Source: Rubrivivax sp. (GTDB lineage Bacteria; Pseudomonadota; Gammaproteobacteria; Burkholderiales; Burkholderiaceae_C). Taken from it: a DNA stretch of 64,000 bases. This document shows positions 40,287 to 55,547 of this stretch, in pieces. The position numbers were made by a program, and so were the translations under genes. The notes under the pieces are model-generated. The model saw only the letters and a list, made by a program, of their open reading frames with translations, searched no databases and was not told where the DNA came from. Position 1 is the stretch's first letter. Each line of letters opens with the position of its first letter. The stretch spans positions 1-64,000 of the forward strand of contig JADCGQ010000030.1 of the NCBI GenBank assembly GCA_020248945.1, written 5' to 3'.

Positions 40287-41841
40287 ATGCAACTGACGCT
40301 CTGGACCTACGAAGGCCCGCCGCACGTCGGCGCCATGCGCGTGGCCACCGCGCTGACGGACGTGCGCTACGTGCTGCACGCGCCGCAGGGCGACACCTAC
40401 GCCGACCTGCTGTTCACGATGATCGAGCGGCGTGACCGCCGCCCGCCCGTCACCTACACCACCTTCCAGGCGCGCGACCTGGGCGGCGACACCGCCGAAC
40501 TCTTCAAGTCCGCCGCGCGAGACGCCTACGAGCGCTTCCAGCCGAAGGCCCTGCTGGTGGGCTCGAGCTGCACCGCCGAACTGATTCAAGACGATCCCGG
40601 TGGTCTGGCCCAGGGCCTGAAGCTGCCGATTCCGGTGGTGGCGCTGGAACTGCCGGCCTACCAGCGCAAGGAAAACTGGGGCGCCTCCGAGACGCTGTAC
40701 CAGCTGGTGCGGGCGCTGGCACCGCGCCGCGAGGCCGTGCCGCGCCGCCCGGTGCGCGAGCGCAAGTGCTGCAACCTGCTGGGCGCCACGGCGCTGGGCT
40801 TTCGCCACCGCGACGACGTCGCCGAGATCACCAGGCTGCTGGCGCAGATCGGCGTCGACGTGCACGTGGTGGCCCCGCTCGACGCCAGCGCCGCCGACAT
40901 CGCACGCCTGCACGAGGCCGACTTCAACGTCGTGCTCTACCCCGAGATTGCCGGCCAGGCCGCCAACTACCTGCAGCGCGCCTTCGGCCAGCCGTTCACC
41001 AAGACCGTGCCCATCGGCGTGGGCGCCACGCGCGAGTTCATCGCCGAGGTGGCGCAGCTCGCCGGCATCGACGCCGGCGCGCTGCTGGCCAAGAGCAGCT
41101 CGCGCGCCAGCTGGTACTCGCGCTCGGTCGACAGCACCTACCTCACCGGCAAGCGCGTGTTCGTGTTCGGCGATGCCACGCACGCCGTGGCCGCCGCGCG
41201 CATCGCGTCCGAGGAGCTCGGCTTCCAGGTCGTCGGCCTCGGAACCTACAGCCGCGAGTTCGCGCGCCAGGTGCGCGAGGCCGCCGCCCTGTACGGTGTG
41301 GAGCCGCTGATCAGCGACGACTACCTCGAGGTCGAGCAGAAGATCGCCGAAGCCCAGCCCGAGCTGGTGCTGGGCACGCAGATGGAACGCCACATCGCCA
41401 AGCGGCTGAAGCTGCCTTGCGCCGTGATCAGCGCCCCGGTGCACGTGCAGGACTTCCCGGCGCGCTACTCGCCGCAGATGGGCTTCGAAGGCGCCGCGGT
41501 GTTGTTCGACACCTGGGTGCACCCGCTGATGATGGGCCTGGAAGAGCACCTGCTGGCGATGTTCCGCGAGGACTTCGAGTTCCACGAAGGCGCGGCGGCC
41601 TCGCACCTGTCGCATGCCGGCGCGCCGCGCGAACAGCACATGGTGTCGAGCCAGCCGCCGGTGGTGGAACCCGCCCCCGCGCCGGCCGCCAACGAGCCGG
41701 CGCCCGTCGTCACGGCCTGGGCGCCGGACGCCCAGAAAGAGCTGCAGAAGATCCCGTTCTTCGTGCGCGGCAAGGCCCGCCGCAACACCGAGCGCTTTGC
41801 GCTCGACCGTGGCCTGGCCACCATCACCGTCGAGACACTCT

Positions 41842-41870
<29 letters not shown>
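40287..41870 (+). CDS. bchB: light-independent protochlorophyllide reductase subunit B
   Basis: From the ATG at 40287 the subunit has 527 residues, starting [20 protein letters not shown]. The Asp ligand of the NB-cluster would be in the N-terminal block ([20 protein letters not shown]); the substrate-site region [16 protein letters not shown] and the C-terminal PCP-red domain ([18 protein letters not shown]) are present. A stretch of Pro/Ala-rich linker (about 455-475) joins the two. It forms DPOR with bchN and bchL. The last 29 bases overlap bchH. Confidence 0.97.
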
Positions 41871-46637
<4,767 letters not shown>

Positions 46638-46690
46638 TCGAGCACGCCAAGACACGCCGCCCCGAACCGAGCTCTCTGGAGTCCCCCAGC

Positions 46691-47413
46691 ATGCAGGCCA
46701 GCACCTACCAAGAACGCCGCGGTCAGATCGAGCGCTACTTCGACCGCACGGCCATGAAGGCCTGGGAGCAGCTCACCAGCACGGCCCCGGTCGGCCGCAT
46801 CCGCGCCACCGTGCGTGCCGGACGTGATCGCATGCGCGACACCCTGCTGTCTTGGCTGCCGGACGACCTGCACGGCGCGCGCATCCTGGACGCCGGCTGC
46901 GGCACCGGTGCATTCGCCATGGCCGCGGCACAGCGCGGAGCCGACGTGCTGGCGATCGACCTCTCGCCCGCACTGGTGGACGTGGCCATGCGGCGCAGCG
47001 CCGAACACCCGGGAGACCGCGTCGACGCCGGCAGCCGCATCACCTGGAGAAGCGGCGACTTCACCGATCCGGCGCTGGGGCACTTCGACTACGTGGTGGC
47101 GATGGACTCGCTGATCCACTACGACATGGCCGACGCGGTGCGCGTGCTGCAGGGCTGGTCACAGCGCACCCGGGGCGCGATGCTCTTCACCTTCGCGCCC
47201 AGCACACCCGTTCTTGCGACGATGCACGCCGTGGGCCGACTGTTCCCGCGCAGCGACCGCTCGCCAGCCCTCGAGCCCATGGCCGAAGGCAGGCTGCGCC
47301 GCCTGCTGTCCAGCTCCGCAGGCGCGGCCGGCTGGCAGCCGGCGCGCAGCCAGCGCATCAAGAGCGGCTTCTATACCTCGCAAGCCCTGGAGCTGAGGGC
47401 GCCGGCACCATGA
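46691..47413 (+). CDS. bchM: magnesium-protoporphyrin O-methyltransferase
   Basis: BchM methylates Mg-protoporphyrin IX with SAM, giving the substrate of the AcsF cyclase encoded further along. The ATG at 46691 gives 240 residues: the conserved start QIERYFDRTAMKAWEQLTS, the SAM motif ILDAGCGTGAFA, and the family blocks VVAMDSLIHYDMADAV and MLFTFAPSTPVLATMHAVG. The open frame upstream of 46691 lies within bchL and is not coding. It overlaps lhaA as ATGA. Confidence 0.96.
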   Translation: MQASTYQERRGQIERYFDRTAMKAWEQLTSTAPVGRIRATVRAGRDRMRDTLLSWLPDDLHGARILDAGCGTGAFAMAAAQRGADVLAIDLSPALVDVAMRRSAEHPGDRVDAGSRITWRSGDFTDPALGHFDYVVAMDSLIHYDMADAVRVLQGWSQRTRGAMLFTFAPSTPVLATMHAVGRLFPRSDRSPALEPMAEGRLRRLLSSSAGAAGWQPARSQRIKSGFYTSQALELRAPAP

Positions 47414-48876
47414 ACCGCAGCACCGTCCGCAAACCCCCGATGGCGCAGCGCGTCATCCAGGCGTGGTCCCAACTCGGACCACAGTACCTGCCGTTTGCCG
47501 ACGCCGCCAGTGCCGACCTGCCCTGGAGCCGCTTGCTGCGCTTGTCGCTGTTCAAGCTGACCATGGGCATGACCACCGCCCTGATGGTGGGCACGCTCAA
47601 CCGGGTCATGATCTTCGAACTCGGCGTGGCCGCCTGGCTGGTGGCCCTGATGCTGGCGCTGCCGATGCTGGTGGCGCCGTTCCGCGCCATCACCGGCTTC
47701 CAGAGCGACGTGCATCGCTCGGCCTTCGGCTGGCGCCGCGTGCCCTTCATGTGGGCGGGCACGCTGACGCAGTTCTTCGGCCTGGCCGTGATGCCCTTCG
47801 CCTTGCTGGTGTTGTCTGGGCAGGGTGCCGTGCCCGTGCCGGCCTGGGTCGGGCCGGCCGCGGCCGCGATGGCCTTCCTGATGGTGGGTGCCGGGTTGCA
47901 GACCTCGCAGACGGCCGGCCTGGCCTTGGCCACCGACCAGGCCAGCGAACAGACCCGTCCCCGCGTCGTGGCGCTGATGTACGTGATGCTGTTGCTGGGC
48001 GCCGTGCTGGGCAGCGCGATCTACAGCCTGCTGCTGGCCGACTTCAGCCCGCAGCGCCTGGTGCAGGTGGTGCAAGGCACGGCCCTGGTCGTGCTGCTGC
48101 TCAACTGCGTGGCCCTCTGGAAGCAGGAGCCCCGCAACCGCGAGCGCGTGCTCGCAGCCCGCACGGCACCGCCGCCGCCCCGTTTCCGCCAGGCCTGGCA
48201 GGGCTTCATCAGCCACCGTGGCGCGCGCCGCTTCCTGTGGGCCACGGGCCTGGGAACCATGGCCTTCGCGATGCAGGACGTCGTGCTCGAGCCCTACGGT
48301 GGCGAGATCCTGCACCTGAGCGTGGCCGACACCAGCCTGCTCACAGCCCTGTTGTCGTCGGGCGCGCTGATCGGCTTTGTCGTCAGCGGCAAGAGCCTCG
48401 CTCGGGGCATCGATCCCTTGCGCCTGGCAGCCTACGGCGCGCTCATGGGTCTGCCGGCGTTTTCGTGCGTGATCTTCGCGGCACCGATGCAGGCGCCGTG
48501 GCTCTTCCGCGTGGGCGCCTTTGGCATCGGCCTCGGTGGTGGCCTGTTCGCGGTGTGCACGCTGCTGGCGGCCATGCGCATGGAACAGGGCCGCTTTGTC
48601 GGCATGGCTCTCGGCGCCTGGGGCGCCGTGCAAGCCCTGGCCATGGGCCTGGCCACCTTCGCCGGTGGCGCGCTGCGCGACGGGGTCAGTGCCCTGGCCA
48701 CCCAAGGTGCGCTGGGCACGGCACTGGCTGATCCGGCCACCGGCTATAGCGTGGTCTATCACGTCGAGATGTTGTTGTTGTTCGTCACCCTGGCTGCCAT
48801 CGGCCCGCTCGTCGGGCGGCTGAAAGTCACTTCCCCAGTCCCGCAACGGTTCGGCCTTGCCGAGCTGCCGGGCTGA
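47410..48876 (+). CDS. lhaA: light-harvesting complex 1 assembly protein LhaA (PucC family)
   Basis: LhaA is needed for normal LH1 assembly and lies between bchM and puhA in purple bacteria, as here. From the ATG at 47410 it has 488 residues and about 12 helices. Family motifs: LFKLTMGMTTALMVGTLNRVMIFEL, FRAITGFQSDVHRSAFGWRRVPFMW, FAMQDVVLEPYGGEILHLSVADTS and FVGMALGAWGAVQALAMGLATF. It is probably the second pigment-delivery carrier besides the bchG-operon paralogue. In other species promoters for puhA lie inside this gene; I did not find a convincing one. Confidence 0.95.
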   Translation: MNRSTVRKPPMAQRVIQAWSQLGPQYLPFADAASADLPWSRLLRLSLFKLTMGMTTALMVGTLNRVMIFELGVAAWLVALMLALPMLVAPFRAITGFQSDVHRSAFGWRRVPFMWAGTLTQFFGLAVMPFALLVLSGQGAVPVPAWVGPAAAAMAFLMVGAGLQTSQTAGLALATDQASEQTRPRVVALMYVMLLLGAVLGSAIYSLLLADFSPQRLVQVVQGTALVVLLLNCVALWKQEPRNRERVLAARTAPPPPRFRQAWQGFISHRGARRFLWATGLGTMAFAMQDVVLEPYGGEILHLSVADTSLLTALLSSGALIGFVVSGKSLARGIDPLRLAAYGALMGLPAFSCVIFAAPMQAPWLFRVGAFGIGLGGGLFAVCTLLAAMRMEQGRFVGMALGAWGAVQALAMGLATFAGGALRDGVSALATQGALGTALADPATGYSVVYHVEMLLLFVTLAAIGPLVGRLKVTSPVPQRFGLAELPG

Positions 48877-48915
48877 TTTGCAGTCCAACTCCCAAGAAAC
48901 CCGAGGAGCGTTCAC

Positions 48916-49683
48916 ATGGAATTCGGCGCCTTCACCGGATACATCGATCTGGCCCAACTGTTGCTCTACGCCTTCTGGCTGTTCTTTGCCGGCCTCATCT
49001 ACTACCTCGTGCGCGAAAGCCACCGCGAGGGTTACCCGATGGAAACCGACGGCCTCAACCGCACGGCCAAGGGCTTCCCGGTGCCCTCACAGCCCAAGGT
49101 CTTCAAGACCGTGCATGGCGACGTGCTCGTGCCCGATCCCAACAAGGGCGAACCGGCCTATCGCGCGGCCGGCACCTATGCCTCGCCTGGCAGCCCGATC
49201 GAGCCCGTGGGCGATCCGCTGACAGCCGGTGTCGGCGCAGGCGCCTGGGCCAACCGGGCCGACACGCCCGACCTGATGAACGATGGCAGCGTCAAGATCG
49301 TGCCGCTGCGCGCGGCATCGGCCTGGAGTGTCAGCGGCAACGACTCCGACCCTCGCGGCCTGCCCGTGATCGGCGGCGACTTCAAGACCGGCGGCACCGT
49401 GGTCGACATCTGGGTCGACCAGTCGGAGTTCATGTTCCGCTACCTCGAGGTCGAGACGCCCCTGGCCAGCGGCGGCACACGGCGCGTGCTGTTGCCGATC
49501 CCGTTCGCGCGCATCGGACGCAAGCAGGTGGATGTCAAGTCGATCTACGGCCACCAGTTTGCCGGGGTGCCGGGGCTGCGCACACCCGACCAGGTCACCT
49601 TCCTCGAAGAGGAGAAGATCTGCGCCTACTACGGTGCCGGCACCTTGTACGCCGACCCGCAACGCGGCGAACCCATCCTCTGA
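48916..49683 (+). CDS. puhA: photosynthetic reaction centre subunit H
   Basis: The H subunit caps the cytoplasmic side of the reaction centre with one membrane helix (AQLLLYAFWLFFAGLIYYLV) and controls proton delivery to QB. The 255-residue protein has ESHREGYPMETDG, KVFKTVHGDVLVPDP, the WVDQSEFMFRYLEVE block and LPIPFARIGRKQVDVKSIYG, all typical. GAGGAG stands before the ATG at 48916. It is followed by puhB after 65 bases. Confidence 0.98.
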   Translation: MEFGAFTGYIDLAQLLLYAFWLFFAGLIYYLVRESHREGYPMETDGLNRTAKGFPVPSQPKVFKTVHGDVLVPDPNKGEPAYRAAGTYASPGSPIEPVGDPLTAGVGAGAWANRADTPDLMNDGSVKIVPLRAASAWSVSGNDSDPRGLPVIGGDFKTGGTVVDIWVDQSEFMFRYLEVETPLASGGTRRVLLPIPFARIGRKQVDVKSIYGHQFAGVPGLRTPDQVTFLEEEKICAYYGAGTLYADPQRGEPIL

Positions 49684-49748
49684 GCGCGGCGTCAAGCCCG
49701 CGCCAGACCCGCCCAGCCCTCACTCCTCCCGCCTGAAAGCAGTACCCC

Positions 49749-50441
49749 ATGAGCATCGAAAGCCACGGCCACGAGCACGAGTTCGAACCCCAGATGGGCT
49801 TGCCCGAGAAGCTGCCGCGCAACGAGCGGCTGCTTTGGCAAGGGCAGCCCGATGTGCGAATGGTGGCGCTGAGGGTGTTCCACCTGCGCAAGCTGGCGCT
49901 CTACTTTGGCGGGCTGATCGCCTTGCGCGCGGCGTTCCAGTGGAGTGACGGCGTGCCCCTCGGCGACGTGCTGGCGGCCTTGGGTTGGCCGCTGGCCTTG
50001 TCGGCCATGTGCCTGGGCGCGATGGGCGCGCTGGCCTGGGCCACGGCGCGCACCGCCGTGTACACCATCACCGACAAGCGCGTGGTGATGCGCGTGGGCA
50101 TCGTGCTCACGCTCACCTTCAACCTGCCGCTGCGCTGCATTGCCGCGGCCTCGCTGGCACGCCTGGCCGGCGGCCATGGCGACATCAGCCTGGCGCTGGA
50201 AGGCAGCGACCGCATCGCCTGGTTCCACCTGTGGCCGCATGTGCGACCCTGGCAACTGCGCCGCCCCGAGCCCATGCTGCGTGCCGTGCCCGAGGCCGAG
50301 TACGTGTCCGGGCTTCTGGTGCAGGCCTGGTCGGCGGCCCGTGGCGTGAACGGCCTGCAGCCGCAGCGCCAGACTGAGGGCACACCCACGCAAGCGGCGT
50401 CCGGCGACGCCCGCCCGCAACTGCAGCCGAGCCTGTCATGA
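49749..50441 (+). CDS. puhB: photosynthetic complex assembly protein PuhB
   Basis: PuhB assists reaction-centre assembly. The 230-residue protein starts with the cytoplasmic PuhB motif ([37 protein letters not shown]), has two membrane helices (about 50-64, 78-100), and a PH-like domain ([32 protein letters not shown]). It overlaps puhC as ATGA. Confidence 0.95.
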   Translation: MSIESHGHEHEFEPQMGLPEKLPRNERLLWQGQPDVRMVALRVFHLRKLALYFGGLIALRAAFQWSDGVPLGDVLAALGWPLALSAMCLGAMGALAWATARTAVYTITDKRVVMRVGIVLTLTFNLPLRCIAAASLARLAGGHGDISLALEGSDRIAWFHLWPHVRPWQLRRPEPMLRAVPEAEYVSGLLVQAWSAARGVNGLQPQRQTEGTPTQAASGDARPQLQPSLS

Positions 50442-50944
50442 GCCAAGCCCTCTTGCGCGCTTCGGCGCCCTCGGTGCAGCGCGCCGACAGTTTTCCGCGC
50501 TGGTTCCTGTATGCAGCAGGCGCGATGGTGGCCTTCTCGCTCGTCAGCGTGGCCGCCGTGCGCCTGACGGGCAACGGCCCCGATCAGCGCGCCAAGGCCG
50601 GCGTCGTGGAGCGCCACCTGCGTTTCGCCGATGCCGCCGACGGCAGCATCGTCGTCAGCGACGCCCGCAGCGGCGAGCCGGTGGCCACCATCCGCGGCGA
50701 ACAGGGTTTTGTGCGCGGAGCGCTGCGCACGCTGGCGCGCGAGCGCAAGGCCCGTGGTGTCGGCAGCGAGCAGCCCTTCGTGCTGCTGGCGCGAAGCGAA
50801 GGGGGACTGACGCTGTACGACCCGGTCAGCCGCCAGCGCGTCGACCTCGACGCCTTCGGGCCCACCAATGCGGGCCACTTCGCACGACTGCTGCCGCAGC
50901 CCTCGGCCACGGCCACCACACCTTCTGCACGGAGTCAGCCATGA
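50438..50944 (+). CDS. puhC: photosynthetic complex assembly protein PuhC
   Basis: PuhC is a single-helix membrane protein needed for full reaction-centre/LH1 levels. The 168-residue protein has an N-terminal membrane helix (about 23-42), a periplasmic domain with [24 protein letters not shown], and [20 protein letters not shown]. The C-terminal Pro/Ser/Thr tail is flexible. It overlaps both puhB and acsF as ATGA. Confidence 0.9.
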   Translation: MSQALLRASAPSVQRADSFPRWFLYAAGAMVAFSLVSVAAVRLTGNGPDQRAKAGVVERHLRFADAADGSIVVSDARSGEPVATIRGEQGFVRGALRTLARERKARGVGSEQPFVLLARSEGGLTLYDPVSRQRVDLDAFGPTNAGHFARLLPQPSATATTPSARSQP

Positions 50945-52020
50945 GCAGCGAAAGCATCGCCATCGAGAGCGCCGAAGACGCAGCCCGCCGCGCCAAGACC
51001 GAGAGTCTGCTGACGCCTCGCTTCTACACCACCGACTTCAAGGCCATGGATGCCCTCGACGTGAGCCCGGTGCGCGCCGAGTGGGACGCCATGCTGGCCG
51101 AGTACGAAGGCGACAACAACCACGACCACTTCCAGCGCACGCCCGAGTTCGCACGCGAGGTCAACGAGATCTTCTCGCAGGTCACGCCCGAGTTGCGCCA
51201 GGAGTTCCTCGACTTCCTGATCAGCAGTTGCACCAGCGAGTTCAGCGGCTGCATCCTCTACAACGAGATCCAGAAGAACGTCACCAACCCCGACATCAAG
51301 GCGCTGATGCGCTACATGGCGCGTGACGAGTCGCGCCACGCCGGCTTCATCAACCAGAGCCTGAAGGACTTCGGCCTGGGCATGGACCTGGGCGACCTCA
51401 AGCGCACCAAGGCCTATACCTACTTCAAGCCCAAGTACATCTTCTACGCCACCTACCTGAGCGAGAAGATCGGCTACGCCCGCTACATCACCATCTTCCG
51501 CCAGCTCGAGCGCCACCCCGACAAGCGCTTCCACCCGATCTTTCGCTGGTTCGAACGCTGGTGCAACGACGAGTTCCGCCACGGCGAGAGCTTCGCGCTG
51601 CTGATGCGGGCCCAGCCCGGCCTTCTGAGGGGCGGCAACGTGCTGTGGATCCGCTTCTTCCTGCTGGCCGTGTACGCCACGATGTACCTGCGCGACCACA
51701 CGCGGCCGATGCTGCACAACGCGCTCGGGCTGGACTCCACCGAGTACGACTACACGGTGTTCCGCATCACCACCGAGATCAGCCGGCAGGTGTTTCCGGT
51801 CTCGCTGGACACCGACAGCCCGGTGTTCCGCCGTGGGCTGGAGACGCTGCTCGAAGCGCGCAAGGGATTCGACGCAGCCAAAGCCCGTGGCGGCCTGGGC
51901 GGCCTGCTCGGCCAGGCCCGCTGGGCCGTGGCCGGGGCGTTCTGCTTCGCCAAGCTCTACCTGCACCCGGTGAAGCGGCACGATCTGCCGCAGCAGATTC
52001 GCGTCGCGCCGGTCTGGTAG
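50941..52020 (+). CDS. acsF: aerobic Mg-protoporphyrin IX monomethyl ester oxidative cyclase
   Basis: AcsF forms the fifth ring of bacteriochlorophyll using O2 and a di-iron site. The 359-residue protein shows the di-iron motifs [27 protein letters not shown] (ExxH) and [14 protein letters not shown] (ExxH). The start [39 protein letters not shown] is diagnostic. No bchE (anaerobic cyclase) gene appears in the window. It overlaps puhC as ATGA, so its translation is tied to reaction-centre assembly genes. AcsF was first described in R. gelatinosus. Confidence 0.98.
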   Translation: MSSESIAIESAEDAARRAKTESLLTPRFYTTDFKAMDALDVSPVRAEWDAMLAEYEGDNNHDHFQRTPEFAREVNEIFSQVTPELRQEFLDFLISSCTSEFSGCILYNEIQKNVTNPDIKALMRYMARDESRHAGFINQSLKDFGLGMDLGDLKRTKAYTYFKPKYIFYATYLSEKIGYARYITIFRQLERHPDKRFHPIFRWFERWCNDEFRHGESFALLMRAQPGLLRGGNVLWIRFFLLAVYATMYLRDHTRPMLHNALGLDSTEYDYTVFRITTEISRQVFPVSLDTDSPVFRRGLETLLEARKGFDAAKARGGLGGLLGQARWAVAGAFCFAKLYLHPVKRHDLPQQIRVAPVW

Positions 52021-52068
52021 GCCCGAAGCCCGGCCCACCCCGACACGATCCCGGACTCTCGACGAACC

Positions 52069-52854
52069 ATGCACACTCACCTCGCGTTGGCCGTGCTGTT
52101 CGCGGTCTTCATCTGGTGGTTCAGCACCGGCGTCGTGCTGTTGCTCAATGGCCTGCAGCAGCGCGCCCGGCAGGTGGCGCTGGGCTTGTCCAGCCTGCTC
52201 GGCCTGGCCGCTCTGTATGCGCTGTGGCACACCTCGGGCCAGACCAGCGTGGCGGCTCGCTACTGCGCCTTCACGAGCGCCCTGCTGGTGTGGGGCTGGC
52301 ACGAGCTGAGCTTTCTGAGCGGCTGGATCACCGGCTCCCGCCGCACGCCCATCGCCGACACGCTGGTCGGCTGGCCCCGCTTCGTGCAAGCGGTGCGCGC
52401 CATCCTGTGGCACGAGTTGGCGATCATCGCGGTGGGCGTGCTGATTCTGGTCATCACCTGGCACGCGCCCAATCGCGTCGGCGTCGAGACCTTCTTGGTG
52501 CTCTGGGTCATGCGCACCAGCGCCAAGCTCAACCTCTTTCTGGGCGTGCGAAACCTGAGCGAGGCCTTCCTGCCGCCACCGCTGGCCTATCTGCAGAGCT
52601 TCTTCCGACGCCGGCCGATGAACGCGCTTCTGCCGTTCAGCGTGCTGGCCGCGGCCGGCGTGCTGGCTGCGATCGTCTTGCAGGCGCTGCACCCGGCCAC
52701 TGATTCCGCGCAGTCGATCGGGCTTGTGCTAGTGGGCACGCTGTTGGCGCTGGCTATCGTCGAGCATCTGTTGCTGGTGCTGCCGGTGGATACCACCGCC
52801 CTGTGGCACTGGGCCTTGGGCCAACGACGTCCGTCACCGGTGCGTACGGCTTGA
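52069..52854 (+). CDS. puhE: PuhE, photosynthetic complex putative assembly protein
   Basis: The 261-residue protein has seven or so membrane helices and matches the PuhE (DUF3623) family: FAVFIWWFSTGVVLLLNG, ARYCAFTSALLVWGWHELSFLSGWITG, LWHELAIIAVG and RTSAKLNLFLGVRNLSEAFLP. PuhE affects the rate of bacteriochlorophyll accumulation in R. capsulatus. It follows acsF by 48 bases and is followed by crtI. Confidence 0.92.
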   Translation: MHTHLALAVLFAVFIWWFSTGVVLLLNGLQQRARQVALGLSSLLGLAALYALWHTSGQTSVAARYCAFTSALLVWGWHELSFLSGWITGSRRTPIADTLVGWPRFVQAVRAILWHELAIIAVGVLILVITWHAPNRVGVETFLVLWVMRTSAKLNLFLGVRNLSEAFLPPPLAYLQSFFRRRPMNALLPFSVLAAAGVLAAIVLQALHPATDSAQSIGLVLVGTLLALAIVEHLLLVLPVDTTALWHWALGQRRPSPVRTA

Positions 52855-52891
52855 GGCAGCGCCACTTTCTCCAAATGTCAGGCGGTACTTG

Positions 52892-54490
52892 ATGCCGAGC
52901 TTGTTCTCTCCCATGGCAGGCAGCGTGGGCTCTGGTCAGTCCGCCGGGCCGGCGCCGGGCACTGTGGCCGCGGCACGCCCGGCACCCATGGCCACGGTCA
53001 TCGGCAGCGGCTTCGGTGGCTTGGCGGCCGCCATCCGGCTGGCGGTGCGCGGCTGGCGTGTGCAGGTGCTGGAAAAGCTCGACGCCCCCGGCGGCCGCGC
53101 CTACACCTGGCACCAGGACGGCTTCACCTTCGATGCCGGGCCCACCATCATCACCGCGCCCTTCATGCTCGACGAGCTCTGGGAGCTGGCTGGCCGCAAG
53201 TTCAGCGACGACGTCGATCTGCGGCTGATGAGTCCGTTCTACCGCATCCGCTTCGACGACGGCACCTGGTTCGACTACAGCGGCGACGCCGAGGCCATGC
53301 GTCGCGAAGTGGCGCGTTTCGCCCCCGACGAGGTCGGCGCCTACGAGCGCTTTCTCGAGGAGGCCGCCAAGTGCTATCAGCTCGGCTTCATCGAACTCGG
53401 CAGCGTGGCCTACAACACGCTGGGCGATCTGGCCTGGGGTATACCCAACATGGTGCGCATGCGCGGCTGGCGCAGCATCCACGAGATGGTCTGCGGCTAC
53501 TTCCGCAACGAGAAGCTGCGTGTCGTGTTCAGCTTCCACCCGCTGCTGATCGGCGGCAACCCGCTGTCGGTGACCTGCATCTACAGCCTGATCAACACGC
53601 TTGAGCGACGCTACGGCGTGCATTCGGCCATGGGCGGCACCGGCGCGATCGTGCGCGCGATGGTGCGCCTGCTTGAAAGCGTGGGCGGCCAGATCCGCTA
53701 CAACGCCGAGGTCAGCCGCATCGATGTGGAGCCCGACGCCCAGGCCAAGGCGCGCGGCAAGGGCCGCGCCACGGGCGTGACGCTCGCCAGCGGCGAGCGC
53801 ATCGCCAGCGACATCGTGGTCTGCAACGGCGACACGATGTGGACCTACAAGAACCTGATCGAGCCCCGCTGGCGCAAGCGCTGGACCGACCGCCGCATCG
53901 AAGACAGCCGGCACTCGATGAGCCTGTTCGTGTGGTACTTCGGCACCAACAAGCGCTATGAAGACGTGCCGCACCACATGATGGTGCTGGGCCCGCGCTA
54001 CGACGAGTTGCTGCGCGACATCTTCAAGCGCCACAAGCTCGCAGACGACTTCAGCCTGTACCTGCACCGCCCCACGGCCACCGACCCCGCCCTGGCGCCA
54101 CCCGGCTGCGACGCGTTCTACGTGCTCAGCCCGGTGCCGCACCTGGCCAGCGGCACCGACTGGGCACAACACGCCGAGCCTTACCGCCAGGCCGTGCAAG
54201 AGGCGCTGGAGCGCACGGTGCTGCCGCAACTGGGCCAGCACATCGTGACATCGCGCATGACCACGCCGCAGGACTTCCACGACCGACTGCTGTCCTACAA
54301 GGGCGCGGCCTTCGGGCAGGAACCGCTGCTGCTGCAGAGCGCCTGGTTCCGCGCCCACAACCGCAGTGAAGACGTCGACGGGCTCTACATGGTGGGAGCT
54401 GGCACGCACCCGGGCGCCGGTGTGCCCGGGGTGTTGATGTCGGCCAAGACTCTGGAACAGGTGATTCCGCATGTCAGCACATTCGCTTGA
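52892..54490 (+). CDS. crtI: phytoene desaturase CrtI
   Basis: CrtI desaturates phytoene to neurosporene and, in Rubrivivax, also to lycopene, feeding both the spheroidene and spirilloxanthin routes. From the ATG at 52892 there are 532 residues; an internal ATG at 52988 (MATVIGSGFGG) would give a more usual length, since the first 33 residues are low-complexity. It has the FAD motif (VIGSGFGGLAAAIRLAVRG), GGRAYTWHQDGFTFDAGPTIITAP and the C-terminal MVGAGTHPGAGVPGVLMSAK. It overlaps crtB by 20 bases. Confidence 0.96.
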   Translation: MPSLFSPMAGSVGSGQSAGPAPGTVAAARPAPMATVIGSGFGGLAAAIRLAVRGWRVQVLEKLDAPGGRAYTWHQDGFTFDAGPTIITAPFMLDELWELAGRKFSDDVDLRLMSPFYRIRFDDGTWFDYSGDAEAMRREVARFAPDEVGAYERFLEEAAKCYQLGFIELGSVAYNTLGDLAWGIPNMVRMRGWRSIHEMVCGYFRNEKLRVVFSFHPLLIGGNPLSVTCIYSLINTLERRYGVHSAMGGTGAIVRAMVRLLESVGGQIRYNAEVSRIDVEPDAQAKARGKGRATGVTLASGERIASDIVVCNGDTMWTYKNLIEPRWRKRWTDRRIEDSRHSMSLFVWYFGTNKRYEDVPHHMMVLGPRYDELLRDIFKRHKLADDFSLYLHRPTATDPALAPPGCDAFYVLSPVPHLASGTDWAQHAEPYRQAVQEALERTVLPQLGQHIVTSRMTTPQDFHDRLLSYKGAAFGQEPLLLQSAWFRAHNRSEDVDGLYMVGAGTHPGAGVPGVLMSAKTLEQVIPHVSTFA

Positions 54491-55520
54491 AGCCCCGGCC
54501 GCGGCCGCGATCTCCGACGCGCAGGCGCTGCGCAGCCTGATGAAGGGGGGCTCGAAGACCTTCTTCGCCGCCTCGCTGCTGCTGCCGCCCCGCGTGCGTG
54601 CCCCGGCCACGGCGCTGTACGGCTTTTGCCGGGTCGCCGACGACGCCATCGATCTCGGCAGCGACCCGCAGGCCGAGATGCGCGGCCTGCAGGCGCGGCT
54701 GGATGCGCTCTACGCAGGCGCCCCCGGCCCCGACGCAGCCGACCGTGCGCTGGCCCAGGTGGTACGCGAGCACGGCGTGCCGCGCGCCCTGTTCGACGGC
54801 CTGCTCGAGGGCTTCCTCTGGGACGCCGAGGGACGCCACTACGAGACCCTGGCCGACGTGCAGGCCTACGGTGCCCGTGTAGCCGGCACCGTGGGCGCGA
54901 TGATGGCGGTGGTGATGGGCACGCGGCAGCGCGACGCCCTGGCCCGCGCCTGCGAGCTGGGCGTGGCCATGCAGCTGACCAACATTGCCCGCGACGTGGG
55001 TGAAGACGCGCGCAACGGCCGCCTCTACCTGCCCCGACAGTGGCTGCGCGAAGAAGGCCTGGATGTCGAAGCCTGGCTGCGCGCGCCGCACTTCACACCC
55101 GCGGTGGCGCGGGTGACCACGCGGCTGTTGGCAGCCGCTGAGGAACTCTACGATCGCGCCGAGCACGGCATCCATGCCCTGCCGCTGGACTGCCGGCCTG
55201 CCATCCAGGCGGCACGCATGGTCTACGCCGAGATCGGCCGGCAACTCGAGCGCGAAGGCCTGGACTCGGTCAACCAGAGGGCCGTGGTGTCGTCGCGGCG
55301 CAAGCTCGCACTCATCGCCATTGCGGCAGCCAGCGCCTTTCTCCCGGCCCGGCGTGCGCTGGCCGATACCGAAGCCATCGAGGAAGTGCGCTTCCTGGTC
55401 GACTCCGCTGCCCAGTCAGCGCCCACGCGGGCCCATCGCAGCCATGAAGAACGCATGGAACGCGCCGTCGATCTCTACGCCCGGCTGCTTGAACGCGACC
55501 ATCAGCACGTGCCGCGCTGA
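54471..55520 (+). CDS. crtB: phytoene synthase CrtB
   Basis: CrtB condenses two geranylgeranyl diphosphates to phytoene. The 349-residue protein has GSKTFFAASLLLPPRVR, the first Asp-rich motif (CRVADDAIDLG) and the second (NIARDVGEDARNGRLYLP), as in trans-isoprenyl diphosphate synthases. The C-terminal 60 residues carry a hydrophobic and a charged stretch. It begins inside crtI. Confidence 0.97.
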   Translation: MSAHSLEAPAAAAISDAQALRSLMKGGSKTFFAASLLLPPRVRAPATALYGFCRVADDAIDLGSDPQAEMRGLQARLDALYAGAPGPDAADRALAQVVREHGVPRALFDGLLEGFLWDAEGRHYETLADVQAYGARVAGTVGAMMAVVMGTRQRDALARACELGVAMQLTNIARDVGEDARNGRLYLPRQWLREEGLDVEAWLRAPHFTPAVARVTTRLLAAAEELYDRAEHGIHALPLDCRPAIQAARMVYAEIGRQLEREGLDSVNQRAVVSSRRKLALIAIAAASAFLPARRALADTEAIEEVRFLVDSAAQSAPTRAHRSHEERMERAVDLYARLLERDHQHVPR

Positions 55521-55547
55521 AGCAGGCGTGGAACTGGACCACCTCGC

